DNA of 64,000 nt from Echinarachnius parma (GCA_037951105.1 JBAMJV010000883.1:125913-189912), one strand, 5' to 3'; positions 1 through 13,400 are shown, counted from the stretch's first letter. Translations and numbers: made by a program. Notes: a model not told the origin generated them from the letters alone.

Positions 1-640
1 GACGATGACTCCAAATTTAGCAATACATTTCAATCATTTAATGTTAATTTACACATTTACATAGAATATACATTGTACAATTTTTAAAAATATATAATTT
101 ATTACTATAACACACAACTAATTTCAACTGATCAAGTGCATTAACTAGACCTGATAAATGTTTTTGAATTTGTTTAGTATCACACGGTGTGTAAAATTGG
201 AAGCGCTTCATGAAACCCTGCTAAGTCGTATTTTATATGACTGTGTATGGAGAAAGTGACCAATACAAATTACTACATGTATATTCAAAGGAAAACGGTT
301 GCTTATTTCAATTCATGTACATGTCGCTTAGTCCTATCTTCAAAACGGACTTAGAATGAAACTATAGTACAGATCAGCACTTAAATAATTAAATGTAAAT
401 TCAGGTAAAATGTACATCTGAAATTTATCATTAAATTTACATCCAGTTATGTAGCACCTCAACTTCTTTTATTAAAGTGTTTTTTTTTAAACCTGTGTTC
501 ATGACATGATGATTACATATATTGAAAACACTCTTCATAATATGGAGCCAAACACGTGTGTAGGAAATTAGCTCATTATTAAACCAAAGAGTTTTAAGAA
601 TAAAACAGACAGTCCTAATGTCCCCATTAGATCACACAGA
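1..640. other. Non-coding A+T-rich DNA
   Basis: No convincing exon, RNA gene or repeat boundary is visible. The sequence lies downstream of the 3' end of the minus-strand POC5 gene. Confidence 0.5.
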
Positions 641-654
641 GCTTGGACCAGCCA

Positions 655-1640
655 AATAACATTCATTATCATAGCTATTTATAATGATGTTCCACTTTAG
701 AAGCTAATTGCTCCTCAATTCGTGAAGAAAATATTTTGCTCGACAAAAAAAGTTGAAAAACATGTGAAGGAGTATAAACAGATTATTTAAAACTGGTTAC
801 CAAGTGTTACAGCCATGATTGATCAAGTTTGGAAAACACTTCTCATCTATTAAAGATCAATTGCATCTCATTTTGGAAGAAAATAAAGTCATCAACAAAA
901 GAGTTGAAAACATGTGAAGGAGTATAAGCTGATAAAATTGGTTCTAACAAATGTGAAGGTTTTTAAAGTGATCATCATAGACGCTGAATCATGAATATTT
1001 GTTTGTATCTAATGAGTGGTAAAGTTTCTCTGACGTTTTAGCCATGATGGTGGACAATGACTGAAGACCCTTCTCATCTAGTATCAAGTGTTTCTCATTT
1101 TGGGAAGAAAATATTATAACGCCCATCAACAAAAGAGTTAAAAACATGTGAAGGAGTATTAACTGATAAAAGTAGTAAAAAAACATGCAAAGTCATATCA
1201 TAGACCCTGAACAATGAATATTTGTTTTTAACTAATGAGTGGTATACAAGTTTCTCTGACGTTTTTAATAGCCTTGATGGTGAATAATTACTGAAAACAC
1301 TTCTCATCTAGGATCAAGTGCTTCTCATTTTGGGGAGAAAATAAAACTCACCAACAAAGAGTTGAAAACATGTGAATGTGTTTTCACTGATAAAAAAGTG
1401 GGAAAAACACAGTAAGGCTTCTCAAGTGACCATTCATAAAGACCCTCAACCATGATACTCAAATGTCTTAGTTTTTCTCCAAAGTTATAGCCATCATAGT
1501 TGATATAGAAAATACTTCTCATTCATGGTATGGCGCATCCTATTTCAGTGAGAAAAATAGGCTCATTAGAAGAAAAAAAAGGTGAAAAAAACATGTTTCT
1601 AAACTGATCATTAAAACAGACCATAATAACTTACTAGTCT
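655..1640. repeat. Degenerate tandem array, about 215-230 bp unit
   Basis: About five units repeat a recognisable order of phrases: CTTCTCATCTA, then TCTCATTTTGG, GAAGAAAATA, a CAACAAAAGAGTTGAAAACA-like stretch, and TGTGAAGGAGTATAA. Clear unit starts are near 840, 1070, 1301 and 1515, with a more diverged unit near 690. The small open frames here are repeats of one another and follow from the array, so none is called as a gene. Confidence 0.75.
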
Positions 1641-2045
1641 TAATGTTCATCTGACTTTATTAATAACCATTCGATAAGTGTATAGTTTTGCGTCCCGCTA
1701 CTTTGGTGTCGCATAGAAAAAAAATTAAAGCTTTTTTGTTGTTATCTCTTTGTGTTGACTTACAAGTAAGTACAAAATCAACTAATACAAAAAAAAGTAA
1801 AGTGATAACTCTTATACTTTTTTTTTAATTATTTTTTTTAATGTTCCACCCCCCTCAAAGTCGCATGTCCCGATGGCATCATGTAAAAATATCATAATAT
1901 AGCATTTCAAAAAAGATGCATATTTTTTGTCCTAATATACCTTAATAAATTCAATTTTATGAGTTGACTACGAATACAAAGATTAAATACGCACACATGC
2001 AACGATTAAAAAAAAAAAAAAAAAAAAGGAATCTGTTTTGTGTGT
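1641..2045. other. Non-coding, poly-A/T-rich spacer
   Basis: It contains a poly-A run near 2010 and two GTCCCG words near 1690 and 1866 that foreshadow the motif cluster to the right. No coding signal is seen. Confidence 0.4.
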
Positions 2046-2049
2046 CCCG

Positions 2050-3205
2050 ATATTTTGCGTCATCTCCGTCACGCATTTTGAGTCCGTCATCTACGGTACA
2101 AAAATATGCTAAATTTGAGTGATCGTGGTGGCAACATGTCGGGTGACTAGGTAGTAGAAAGAAGAGACACGTTTTTTCCCCGGTCTATAGGTAAGTAACA
2201 TTGTTTTTTTGAGATCTTTGTCAAAAACCAGGTCCGTACCTTTATTAAGCGTCATCTCCGAACGCTTGATATTAGCTAGATAAAGATATTAGATTGAATT
2301 TCTAATCATTTGTATGAATGTGCCCGCGGAACAACTATACAACACTATCGCTTATTTGTATTGCATACATTGCTATAAGCTATCAGCGATTTAAATGTGT
2401 CTGAATGTCATCTCCGTCACGCATCATCTCTGTCACGTTTTTTTCGTGACGGAGATGATGATTATCATCTCCGAACGATTGATATTAGCTAGATAAAGAT
2501 GTTAGATTGAATTTCTAATCATTTGTATGAATTTGCCCACGGAACAACCATACATCACTATCGCTCATTTGTATTAAATACATTGCCATTAGCTATCGGC
2601 GCTTTAAATGTGTCTGATAGTCATCTCCGTCACGCGTCATCTCCGTCACGGCTCTTTTGTGACTGAGATGATGAGTTTTAGTTGGATTGTCAACTCAGTT
2701 AATTAACACACAATGTTGTTCAAAATTGACAAATATTCTATGACAAAGCTTAGTTTGCATGAATTTTAGATTATTATATGTGATTATAATGTGATTATAA
2801 TGTATTCTTAAACATGTTAAATACACGCTTCAGTCATCTCCGTCACGCTGAGTTCAAATGCATAAATTTCAACAAAGATTAAACTCTGGTAAAAAATATT
2901 TGTATTGGTATTTTTAGCGATCTTTTTACTCGTAATCATGTACCTCTCTTCATCCTAATTTCCTGAGAAAATTTCATCACACTGATTGAAAGCAAAACTA
3001 TTTGGCAAAATTCACCATTTATTCAGCAAGGGAAGTATAAATGGTGGCTCTAGAGGAAAAAAATGTGATTATGGTTGACCAATGTTTTTTTTTCTTTTCA
3101 CAGTCACCCTTTCTTTCCAAACAAAGATTGAATAAGAAGTGAATTATGTTCTTCAGTTAAAATGCGACGATCTAGTTGTGCAAAAATGTTGTGACGGAGA
3201 TGACG
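2050..3205. repeat. Dispersed-motif cluster, TCATCTCCGTCACG
   Basis: About ten copies of a 14-bp motif lie in 1.15 kb of otherwise A+T-rich DNA. Forward copies are at 2060, 2252 (variant ending GAACG), 2408, 2424, 2465 (GAACG variant), 2621, 2637 and 2834. Inverted copies are at 2445, 2659 and 3190. Forward and inverted copies near 2424/2445 and 2637/2659 form hairpins. Within the cluster a unit of about 213 bp is duplicated in tandem (2252-2464 and 2465-2672). No long open frame is present. This layout fits a non-autonomous mobile element with repeated protein-binding sites, but terminal repeats were not identified. Confidence 0.7.
2252..2672. repeat. Two-copy tandem repeat, about 213 bp
   Basis: Both copies begin with TCATCTCCGAACG, run through TTGATATTAGCTAGATAAAG and ATTTCTAATCATTTGTATGA, and end in a forward/inverted pair of the 14-bp motif. 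The copies differ by scattered substitutions, so the duplication is not recent. Confidence 0.8.
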
Positions 3206-4272
3206 CATTAACAGTGTACATGTTAATAAAAAAAATTTAAAATATTACATAGCCCCATTAAAGATCGCGCCAAACAATATTTCCCTAATCTACAGATGTT
3301 AACATATATTAAACACACAGAAAGAAAGTGGAGAAACAGTTTTGATTTTCACGACCTCACGATGGTCGAAAATATACACTTATCGAAGAATGACCCTGAT
3401 ATGGAAAACACTTTTCATATTAATATAGGGAAAATCTCTTTTTGTTTGGGAGAGAAAGTACAAATATCCTAATGAAAAACAAAAACATCCTCTGCTATCA
3501 TTAGATTTGACACTGATTAGATAAATACCCTATTATAAATAACGTGAACGGCATCACACTGTATCTACTGTCAGTCATGGATTCTGTATCAAAATTAACG
3601 AGACCTTACATACATCTTTGAACATATTGTCCTTATTGTTTTGCGTTATTAATGGCATTACAGTCCATGATGGTTAAAAAAAATACTGCTGCTCATAACA
3701 GTGGGAAAATATGCTACAAAACTCAGCACACATTCATAAGAACGCAAAGATGCGAAGGAAGAAAGACGATTTGTCAAAGTCTTACTTATGAGTATGAACA
3801 TGCAGTGGAAGAGTCGTAGTTACATAGAAGAAGAAACATAAAAGAGAAAATTATGATAGATTTATGCTCTTCTATCTATCACCCCTCCTCCCTCTACAGT
3901 TGCATATATCCGCTCAAACAGACGCCCCAGTGGATAAAACATCTGTGAAAACAAATTATCCGGTGGTGAAAGTTGTTTCCATTGCTGCATGCACAAAACT
4001 TTCCGCCAGATAAAACAACAGACATCCACTGACAAGAAATGCATTCGCCGAACAAGAAACGCATACGAACGGAGATGAACGGATTAAAAGTGTTGCTCTG
4101 CTTCGAGCATCCATTAACGCTAACCGGTGATATGTGACACAGGGTTTAACCCCCTTGCTTATGGGAACCGGGTGGGCTGTGTACAAAGTCTATGGGAATT
4201 TCAGAATCTCAAAGGGAACGGGTTAATACTAAATGTCTTTTGCTGGCCACCAAGATATCGCATTCCTTAATT
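3206..4272. other. Intergenic DNA downstream of POC5
   Basis: No gene is seen. Short open frames between 3862 and 4186 have no recognisable domain and overlap a dispersed repeat at 4141-4226. Confidence 0.4.
4141..4226 (+). repeat. Dispersed repeat, copy 1
   Basis: It shares the phrase GTGTACAAAGTCTATGG and its flanks (TATGGGAAC upstream, AGAATC and GGGAA downstream) with 9712-9798 in the same orientation. The family is unidentified. Confidence 0.6.
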
Positions 4273-4278
4273 TTTATT
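4273..4278 (-). terminator. POC5: Polyadenylation signal AATAAA for POC5
   Basis: On the minus strand AATAAA lies about 70 bases after the POC5 stop codon at 4347-4349, the usual arrangement for a short 3' untranslated region. The cleavage site itself is not determined. Confidence 0.55.
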
Positions 4279-4346
4279 TGTCCTGCAGAGCGGGCCATCG
4301 GAAAAACTAACAAAAGATATGTTTCAGTCTCAATGTTGATATCGGA

Positions 4347-4499
4347 TCAGTGAACCACTTTCACGGTGGGCGCTCCAGCGATATTTTGGGGCTGTTTTCT
4401 GGCTGTTGGGCCTCCCCCAGACCTGGATGCGTGGACGGACATGCTGGAGGGAAGTTTCTGGGCTGGGTATCGAGCCGCTGTAGCGTGACCGATGGTTTG
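4347..4499 (-). CDS. POC5: POC5 coding exon 10 and stop (residues 537-586)
   Basis: The acceptor is a strong pyrimidine tract ending TCTATCTACAG, phase 0. The exon starts QTIGHATAARYPAQKL and ends TVKVVH then TGA, matching the C-terminus I recall for vertebrate POC5. The ATG-led frame at 4361-4573 on this strand is a different, wrong frame. Confidence 0.95.
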   Translation of the reverse strand, partial: QTIGHATAARYPAQKLPSSMSVHASRSGGGPTARKQPQNIAGAPTVKVVH

Positions 4500-7400
4500 C
4501 TGTAGATAGAGAGAGGGGATAGGATAGAAGTTAATGCATGGGCTTCAATTTGTGATGATTTTTTTTTCTTCATTAATTAATTTTTTCATTTATTCAGTTA
4601 TTTATTTATTTTTAAAAAATAAAAATTTGAGGGGGTATTGACCTATTCTCTCATAAATGAAAAGAGATAATGAAGAAGATAGTAAAGCTTTGTCAATGCA
4701 CTGTCTACATGTATGTATTGCTGGATATCTGACCCTTATTTCGATAAGGTTATTATTACCGAAATATATCAACGGAAAGCAGAGGTTTTGGAGAATTAAG
4801 AAATACTCAAATAAGAAAACTGAACAATTATGAGTTTATAAGGGTTTTGTGGTGGCATGCAATGCTTGAAATTAACATAAGACCAGTGTCACAAAATATT
4901 ACCTCGGGACACCAAAATTCTTTGATGATAAATTCTGCATGCCCAAATGGGCAACCAAATATAACAGAGTTTTCCAACGTTTGTCTTAGTTTGGGGCCTC
5001 CAGATTGAGGTTTCGGGCAAATAGAATTTGAAAGATCTTGTTTGTACTTGACTGACTTAGCCACAAGGCTTAACAATTAATTTCTAGCATTGTGACTATT
5101 CACATTTTCCTTACAATTACAAGGGATCTAGTAACTTTGTTGGCATGTGCAGAGAGTGCTGAATGGTTGGTAAAATGTGTATTGTTGTGATCTGATTTGT
5201 CAACTATTATTAAGAAACGGGTGAAAATTTCAAGTTAAATGGTTGTTATATGGCCGAGTAATGAGCAAAAATGCATATGATTTTCACTAACTCATTGCAC
5301 TGACTTGGTATACAGTTATGACTATCCAATGGATAGTTACAAATCTGAACACTTCAATCTTAAATATCTTTTTAACAAAAGGGAAATTTGAAAAACCAAA
5401 TCCTGTTCCATGCTTCTATTGGTAATACGGATATAACACGTTATGAGAGAACCACTAGATTTGAAGATTTCTAATTGAGTTTTGTGGATTGGACAATGGT
5501 ACTAGATCCCTTTAATCTGATCATACCTGGGTGACAGGATGGTGCCTCTCAACGACCACGGATGCCATCGGGGGGTTCAGCCCCACGCCCCCCAAACTAC
5601 TGGCTGCCTGGATATCGCTCCGACCACTCACTCTAGCCGTCACCGTCTTGGACTTGGAACTCGGCTGAAAGATATAATAGCAATTCAAAAGGGGTGGTCA
5701 TCTTCAATGTACATGTACATAAGTTAAAAGATTGGAGGTTCAGTCAGTCCCCCCATCCCCAAAATTAGTAGCTGCCTGAAGATCACTCAAGACTCGTCAC
5801 TGTCTTACACTTGAAACTTGGCAGAGAGATAAAAGTAATAATAATGACAATAATGTTGTTTTATTCACTCAGGGCAGAAGTCTCATGAGCTGAAAAATTG
5901 GAGATTAAGCCCCATGCACCACCACCCCACCCCCCCCCCCCCCCCCCCCCCCCACCAAACTACTGGCTGCCTGACAATTTTTTTATTTTTTATTTTTTGT
6001 TTTTAAACATTTAACCTGAATGGAAATTGAAATCTTCAAACAGGTATTAAACGCAGCCTTCAGAAGAAGCCAGACACTTTAATACATGTAGATGCATTAA
6101 AATTCTAGAAATGAGTCTAATTTGGGCTGTTAGAAATTAATCCCTTCGACTTGAACTATTGTCATTAATACTGAAACCCTGGAAAATCAAGACATTTGAA
6201 GATCTACAAACTTTACGTAAATCACTTCAATATCTTGCAGACTGATTAATATCACAAAGTGGCTGCCAATGCATGTACATGTATGTCTCTTCAAGGTCCC
6301 ATGATCCACGGCATACCAATTAGAGCAAGCAAATCTCACCAAATCTATGATAAATGTATAAACACATCGATCAGCACCTTCCATGTTTGTATGTTATCTT
6401 TTAGGCCTCATAATCTACACATACCAATTAAGGTAAATTGATCTCTTCAATGTTGCTATAAATATGAAAACACCGTGATCAGCGCTCTGCACATTAGTAA
6501 GATTCACAAACTATGTGTATGGTATCTTTTACGTCCCATAATCCGCACATACCAATTAGAGCAAGCAAATCTCTTCAAATTTACAATAAATATATCTTTA
6601 AGGTCCCATAATCCACATATACTAATTTATAGGGTAACTAAATCTCTTCAAATTGACTATAACACCTTGAGCAGCGCTCTGCATATAAGAATTACACATT
6701 ATTTGATATGCTATCTTTTAGGTCCTATAATCAACGCATACCAATGGACAAAATATCTTCACATTTACTAAATTATAAACACCTTGAAAAGCACTCAGCA
6801 AAAAGTATGTATGCTACTTTTAACCCATTTAGGATGGACAGCTCATTTGCATCAGGGGTTACCCTGATAAGTAAACAAAAATTGACCCAGAAGGCGCGGC
6901 CTATCTGTGGTTAAAACGTCATACGCTTATAAGTTGGGCTTCTAGTATTTATAGATTGTATTTCTGTGGATAACCACAGCAACAGCTCCACTTACCAGTT
7001 TCTTCGAACCGCCCAAGCCACCTCTCTGCGACTGGGAAACCGTTGAATACGATGCGGCGCTCTGACTGGCTGTCACCCTCGAGCCTCCCCCGCCCCCCTG
7101 GCCGATGAAATCCACACCCCTAGCGGCCGGTAGAGGGGTGGGGACGGGTCTGCTGGGTGCTGGGGTAGGTTGGGGGGCTGCGCCGGTGGGCATAGGGCCC
7201 ATTTGCGATGGGTCTCTGGGCCTTGGCTGCTGCTGCTGCTGTCCTTGGCCCCCACTGTCACCTCCTGTTTGTGGAAAGAACATGTAGGTGGAGAAAGAGA
7301 AGTATGAACATGGGATCCATTGAATGGTGACACCTTAATGGTACACATGTACAACTGGAAAGCCCTACATTTTTTGGTTGGTATTTACTTTTTCATCATT

Positions 7401-10400
7401 GTAGCCCGTTCAACAAAAGATGATCTCCCATTGGGCTCTGTAATAAAAATATACAAAGTTCGACTTTTATTTACCTTTAACTTTCCTTCAAATTCAAAGA
7501 ATAATATACACAATGGAGGACGCTATTAAAGGCTATTCATGTGAAGAACTTGTAAGAACTTAATTCTGTGACTAAAATGAGTCAACAATTATGAGCTGAC
7601 AAAGCACTATAAGCCTGGCCTCTTCTTTTCACATTGGTAGTGTGTACGCATGATCATTCATAATATCGCAAAATAAGGTTGTAATAATTACATGTGCTTT
7701 CAAACAAACGGGCCCGGATTCACAAAGGAGGTTTGTACAAACCATGGTTTAAACCATGGTCTACATCTATGGAGTGCTGCTCGTATACAAGTAAAAAAAT
7801 TTATTATTTATAATGATTTGACTGTTAGAGCTTGCTAACCAGCAAATTTCACCATATGAGAAGACAAACATGTATTTGGTGCATTTAGTAAATGTGTACC
7901 ATCAACATTGTTAACAAGTAAGGAGTTTACATTCTTTCTCCATCAGTTTACAAATGGCACTCCATAGATGTAGACCATGGTTTAAACCATGGTTTGTACA
8001 AACCTCCTTTTTGAATCCGGGCCACAATGTTTGCGGAAATGAACAAAATGGTAATACATGCATATTATATTAGATTACTATGTTCGCGAAGATGAAACAA
8101 AAAATGGGTACAAATATCAAGATAATTTTTGCAAAATCTGAAAAAAAGCTACCTTTTCATAATGGGACACAATAAATATTTGTTTTGACTACTAAAAGTG
8201 TCTCTAGAAATAGTTTTGTTATGTGTAATTGAAATGTAAACAAATTTGTATGCCAATTTGTACCCAGTTCTTTTGCTAAAAAAGGGGGGTATAATTTTCT
8301 AAAAATATACTTGAAACGCCGCGAATAGGGGGTCATTTTTTCCCCTTTGAGAATGATCATGTGTTAATACACCTTTGAATACGAAGTGACACCAACGGGT
8401 ACTTATAAAACGTAGCACGCACCTTCCCCCTCGTGAAACATGGACATCGCCTCCATGTTGAGGGCGCACACTCCGCGCATGAATGCTTTCTTCATCGACT
8501 CCTCGTAGTGGTCCCGCTCTTGGTGAAGTTTGTTCACCTCGACTCGTGAGCACTCTAGGGCTTCGTTCAACTATTGAATAAAGACAAGAATGAAAGCGAT
8601 GGTATTAAATGAAGTCTGCAAAGATACATTAATTATTGTTAAAATTCATGATTATTTAAGTAAAAATGTTTTCTATTTATTATAACAACAAAATGAATGT
8701 GACAGTAATGGTTATAATACCATGTGGACGTGGTCGACAACAACTTTTAAAGAGATCATTTAGTTTTAGTTCTCCTTCTTTTGATTAAAGGCAAATGCCA
8801 GTAATGGGAAATGCCCCACATGCAAAAAATGAAATGCACACTCTTATTACCAACCATGTGAAAGAGTATAAATTTACTAATATGGGATTATAAACATTTG
8901 GCCAGGAAATCGCCTACTAATGGATATATTTCCAAAATTATAAAACTGATTTACAGTAAAATTGATCGCCAACACGGAATCGCGCATACGCTACGTGCAA
9001 AAGTCCACGTAAGTCCACGTGGTCCGCACATGCGTTTCTGGTATGCAGCCATTGGATTTTACCACACAAGTTCTTTTTAAATACTTAATCAACAATATTG
9101 ATCAATTATTGTGGCCAATATAAATGTTTTCTGTAACTTTCCCAAAACTGTTATTCATCTTTAATTCGTCTTCTAAAAATGCTCAAAACCCTAACAGATC
9201 TATACATCAGAGGATTAGAGGAGCAGAAAATGAGGAGATTGAACCTGTGGATTTTAGAAAAAAAGTTGAGACGCTGGTTCAAAAAAGTATGTTAAACTTT
9301 GAAATGCTTTTGTATGTCAATCATATACATTTGTAATTCTGTACCGCATCACATGGACATTCTGTCGCTCATTGTACATTATATATATATATATATATAT
9401 ACAGAATTCCAGTCACTACTGATCACAGAATTATGAAGATATTTTGATTAGTTAGTATTTAATAAATTATTTTTGTTTAACCAAGGTTAGCCTCTTCAGT
9501 GCTTTTCGCTCTGTTCTCCTAAAGGGTCCTGCATTTAATATAATTCATTACATTGGACATCGGATACACACCCAAAATCAATCCAGCACTTAACATGCAC
9601 CCTCTCCACTCCCTGGAGAGCATTCAAGCCAGGGCTATTTCAAAACTGTGCGCATGCTTTACACATACCCTCAATTCCTACCAAGATATCATTTAAATAT
9701 GTTTTCACCCCTTACAGTGAACCCCTTGACTATGGGAACTGAGTGGGTTGTGTACAAAGTCTATGGAGATTTTAGAATCCTGAAGGGAATGGGTCAAGTG
9801 AAATAACAAGGTCACCATATTACACTGTTGCCAACAATAGACAACAAGAGTTAATTTTACAGCAACGTTTAACGTTATGTTTTCCAGGGATGTTTTTCAG
9901 GTTAGGATTCCAGTTTTAATCAAATGAAGCCATACCCAAGGTCTGTAGCATCATAGATTTAAAGATTATCAGCGTGTATTTGAACTATAAAGTTTCAATT
10001 AACTTCTAACACGTCAGGATATTATAAAATGATAACATTGATTAGACTTCTTTTATAAGACTTCCCAAGTTCTCTCCTCTGTAATAACAATTTTTTTTTT
10101 TTTAAATGATAATTTTTTTTTTTATAAATTAGCCCAGAGTTCTTTCAATCTAAATTGAAATACAAAACTGCGATCACAAGACAAGCAAATTCAACCAACG
10201 GACATGTGAATCGACTTTGTAATAAGCAGTGCCAGTACCAGTTCAAGTTCTACAAAAATAACAAGTTATTCTTTATGTGCAAATCTCATCTTGAAGTAAG
10301 CAGGCATATACATTTTCTGTTTGGGCAAGTCAAATTTGAACATTTATTATTTTACTTGCAGGAATGGGCCAGTAGAGAAACTGTTAGTGTGAAGGCTTGG

Positions 10401-13400
10401 ACTAGCAATCAGGATGCCGAACTGCAGGAGTTGTGGAAACATTCCCCTGAGCTTACTTGTGCACGTGACAAGCTTGTGACAAATTCTAGTTTAAATGTAC
10501 CGACTTACGTAAATGTACGTACAGACAACCTGAAAACATATCGGCCCGGATTCACAAAGCAGGTTTGTAGGAGGTTAACAATGTTGATGGTACAAAATGC
10601 ACCAAATAAATGTTTGTCTTCTCACATGGTGAAATTTGCTGGTTAGCAAGCACTAACAGTCATATCATTAGAAATTATCAATTGTTTTACTTGTATACGA
10701 GCAGCACTCCATAGATGTAGACCATGGATAAACCATGGTTTGTACAAACCTCCTACAAACCTGCTTTGTGAATCCGGGCCAATGTCTCTTGACTTCAGTT
10801 AATTGATCCCTGGCATAATTATATCTTTAAGTTGATATCTTATCCTTCATTTTTGGGTCAGGTTTATAAATCTAGCCTCTACTAGCACGAGCATGGAAGA
10901 GGTTTTGGGGGGAAGTACCTACATTTTAAGAGCTTTATAGCTATAAGTTGTCAGATCAATGGTCAAGCAATTTAGAGGCCTCAGGTTCAATTCCCGGTAA
11001 AGCGAAATTTTGTTCGCCTATTGTAATTCCAATTTCCAAGCTTCACATTTGAGTAATCATTGCCCTGACTAGCCCATATCAGTTCACCACTTTTGTTCCT
11101 GTTCACTCCAGTCTGCTCCTGTCTTAACTTTAACCCACCTAACTCTGTGTGTCCTCCCATTTTGTTCTTGTTTACTCTATCCTGTGCCTGTTTTACTCTC
11201 TTACTTTGCTCGTTTTATGTATATAGTTCCATATTTAGTTGTGCTACTTGTCATTAGTGCCTCGATAAAGGATCTGCCTGCTAGGTCGAAAGCTTGGTTC
11301 TATTTGACTTACACTCCATTTTTACTTTTGGTCATTTTTGCCCTGACAAAGTTTGTCTCTATTTGACTTTATGTGCCATTTTACTTTTGTCAGATTATTT
11401 CTCTCAATATACATCACAGGGACTTACGGATGCGATCCTGGCTTCGTAGTCATTGGTGAGCTTCATGCACACCTCCTGTGCTTTCGTCTGGCACGCCTTC
11501 TCCACCCTCTGCCTCCAGCGGGCAACGATGATGCTATGCCACGCCGACCACACCCGCGATTTCAGTTGATGCTCGTAGTGGCGCCGCGCAAGCTTGGTGG
11601 TGAATGCCTGGTGGAAAGAAAGATACAAACTGATTTGTTTGTGCCATATAAAATCAAAACAATGCTGTCTTTTCAAACCTCCTTCAAAGATAAGCCACAG
11701 CGGTGCTATGCCATGCTGACCACACCTGCGACTTCAGTTGATGCTTGTAGTGACATCGCCTGGCCTTGCTGTTTCTGTTTCCACGACTGGAATAGTCGCA
11801 GCATCTCAAATCAACCCTTCTCCTTTTGCACCTAGCTTTCAAAATCTAAAAACTCAAATCTATGTTCATATACATACAGTCAAACCTTTCTTTGATAGCA
11901 GTCATTTGTCTATAGCAGCCAACCTCCCTATAGTGGCCATCAAAAATGATCCTCTGCAGAGAAAAACAATGTTATAGAACCTGTCTACAGTGGCCACTTA
12001 TCTTGTTTTCCATAGGTGGTCATTATAGACCAGTTTGACTGTACTATTTTTATTACCTGTCTTTTGTCCTCGCTGTGTCTCAGCTTCCACGCCTGGAATC
12101 GTCGCAGCATCTCGAACCGGTCCTTCTCCTTCTGCACCACCCTCGTCAGGTTGGCGATGATCTGGTCCTTGCGTCCCACCGACTGCTCAAAGGTGTGCAG
12201 CAGCTCCTTCTGGCCCTCCAGCTCGTTCTGCAGCTGACGCAGATCCCTAATCTGCCTGCAAATTGGCAACGTCAACAGTTCAAAGTATTTTGTTTAGTTT
12301 TGTAAATTTCTGCGCTGCCAGCTCTAGAACAATACAAAAACCATGTCCATGGTCTAAAATTGGCAATACAGAAGGCAGACTTTCTGCAGCTGACGCAGAT
12401 CCCTCTGCTGCCTGCAGATTGGCAACAGTTCCCAAAAATTATCATTCTTATTCTATATTTTATAACATACCATTTTAGTAATTAAGATGAGTATGCAACG
12501 TTACAATAAAGTCTATATTTACGAGAATGCAAGATGATTAGATCGTTCAGAAATAAATGAACAGTAAATGTTGTTTGATTATGAAGCCATTCATATTTTG
12601 TTATTGGATTGCACGTAATAAACTATGCAACATTAATTAAATATTTGTTTTACCTTACCTTTCTTTCAAGAGCTTGATATCAAGCCTGTGTTTTTCGATA
12701 ACAGCAATCTTGGCCTGGCTCAGCTCGGCCTGTAGAAAGATAATATATTTAATGAAGAAAATGAATATGAAATTAAAACATCTAATTTGATAACTCTATG
12801 GAACCTGCGGTTTTTCCTCAAAATGGAAGTCCCCTTTATAAGCAAAAAGTTGAAGAACTGTATATTCAAAGCTCACCTTCTGCACTTTTGTGTAATAATT
12901 CAAAGCGCTTTTATTAATAGAGATGATTATCAATCATATTAGGCACTTAATACATCAAGACATACTTAACACAAGTCTAGGATCCCTAAGTCCCTAATAT
13001 AAAACAAGGTATGTGCACTATGCGGTATGTTTCATCTTACTGCATTTTTATACTAGAGCTGGTCCCTGCTATTTGATATATTTAACCATTTATTTATCTG
13101 AGAACCTTGTGTACTGCATACTGTATGCATCAAAACTCGAGATGCTAATTTTGGAACAACGGAGAAAGGGGGTTAAAACATTGTAGGGCTTCCCCTTAAC
13201 AGTGGCCTGGGTGCCAATTATGGCGACCAAAAATTAAATTTGGCCACTAGAAACCTTTCATTAGCCACCAAAGCATTAGGATACACGACTATATATTGGG
13301 AGTCTATTTGATGTGTCATTTTGACCACCTGAAAGAAAAGCGTAAAGGAGAGTCCTGTACTGCATCTTGGCTCCTACATCTTTAAGACATTGTTCTGTGA

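Noticed and set aside
7105..7287. Plus-strand Gly/Cys-rich open frame
   Set aside because: It is the shadow of POC5 exon 8 on the other strand.
10155..10646. 163-codon open frame, the longest in the window
   Set aside because: It lies in the large POC5 intron on the opposite strand, its last third is the palindromic GGCCCGGATTC MITE, and the sequence shows no domain.
11230..11400. Possible tail of a LINE or similar retroelement (ATAAAGGATCTGCCTGCTAG followed by GTCGAAAGCT)
   Set aside because: The phrase is reminiscent of retroelement 3' regions, but no reverse transcriptase coding sequence is present and I could not define borders.
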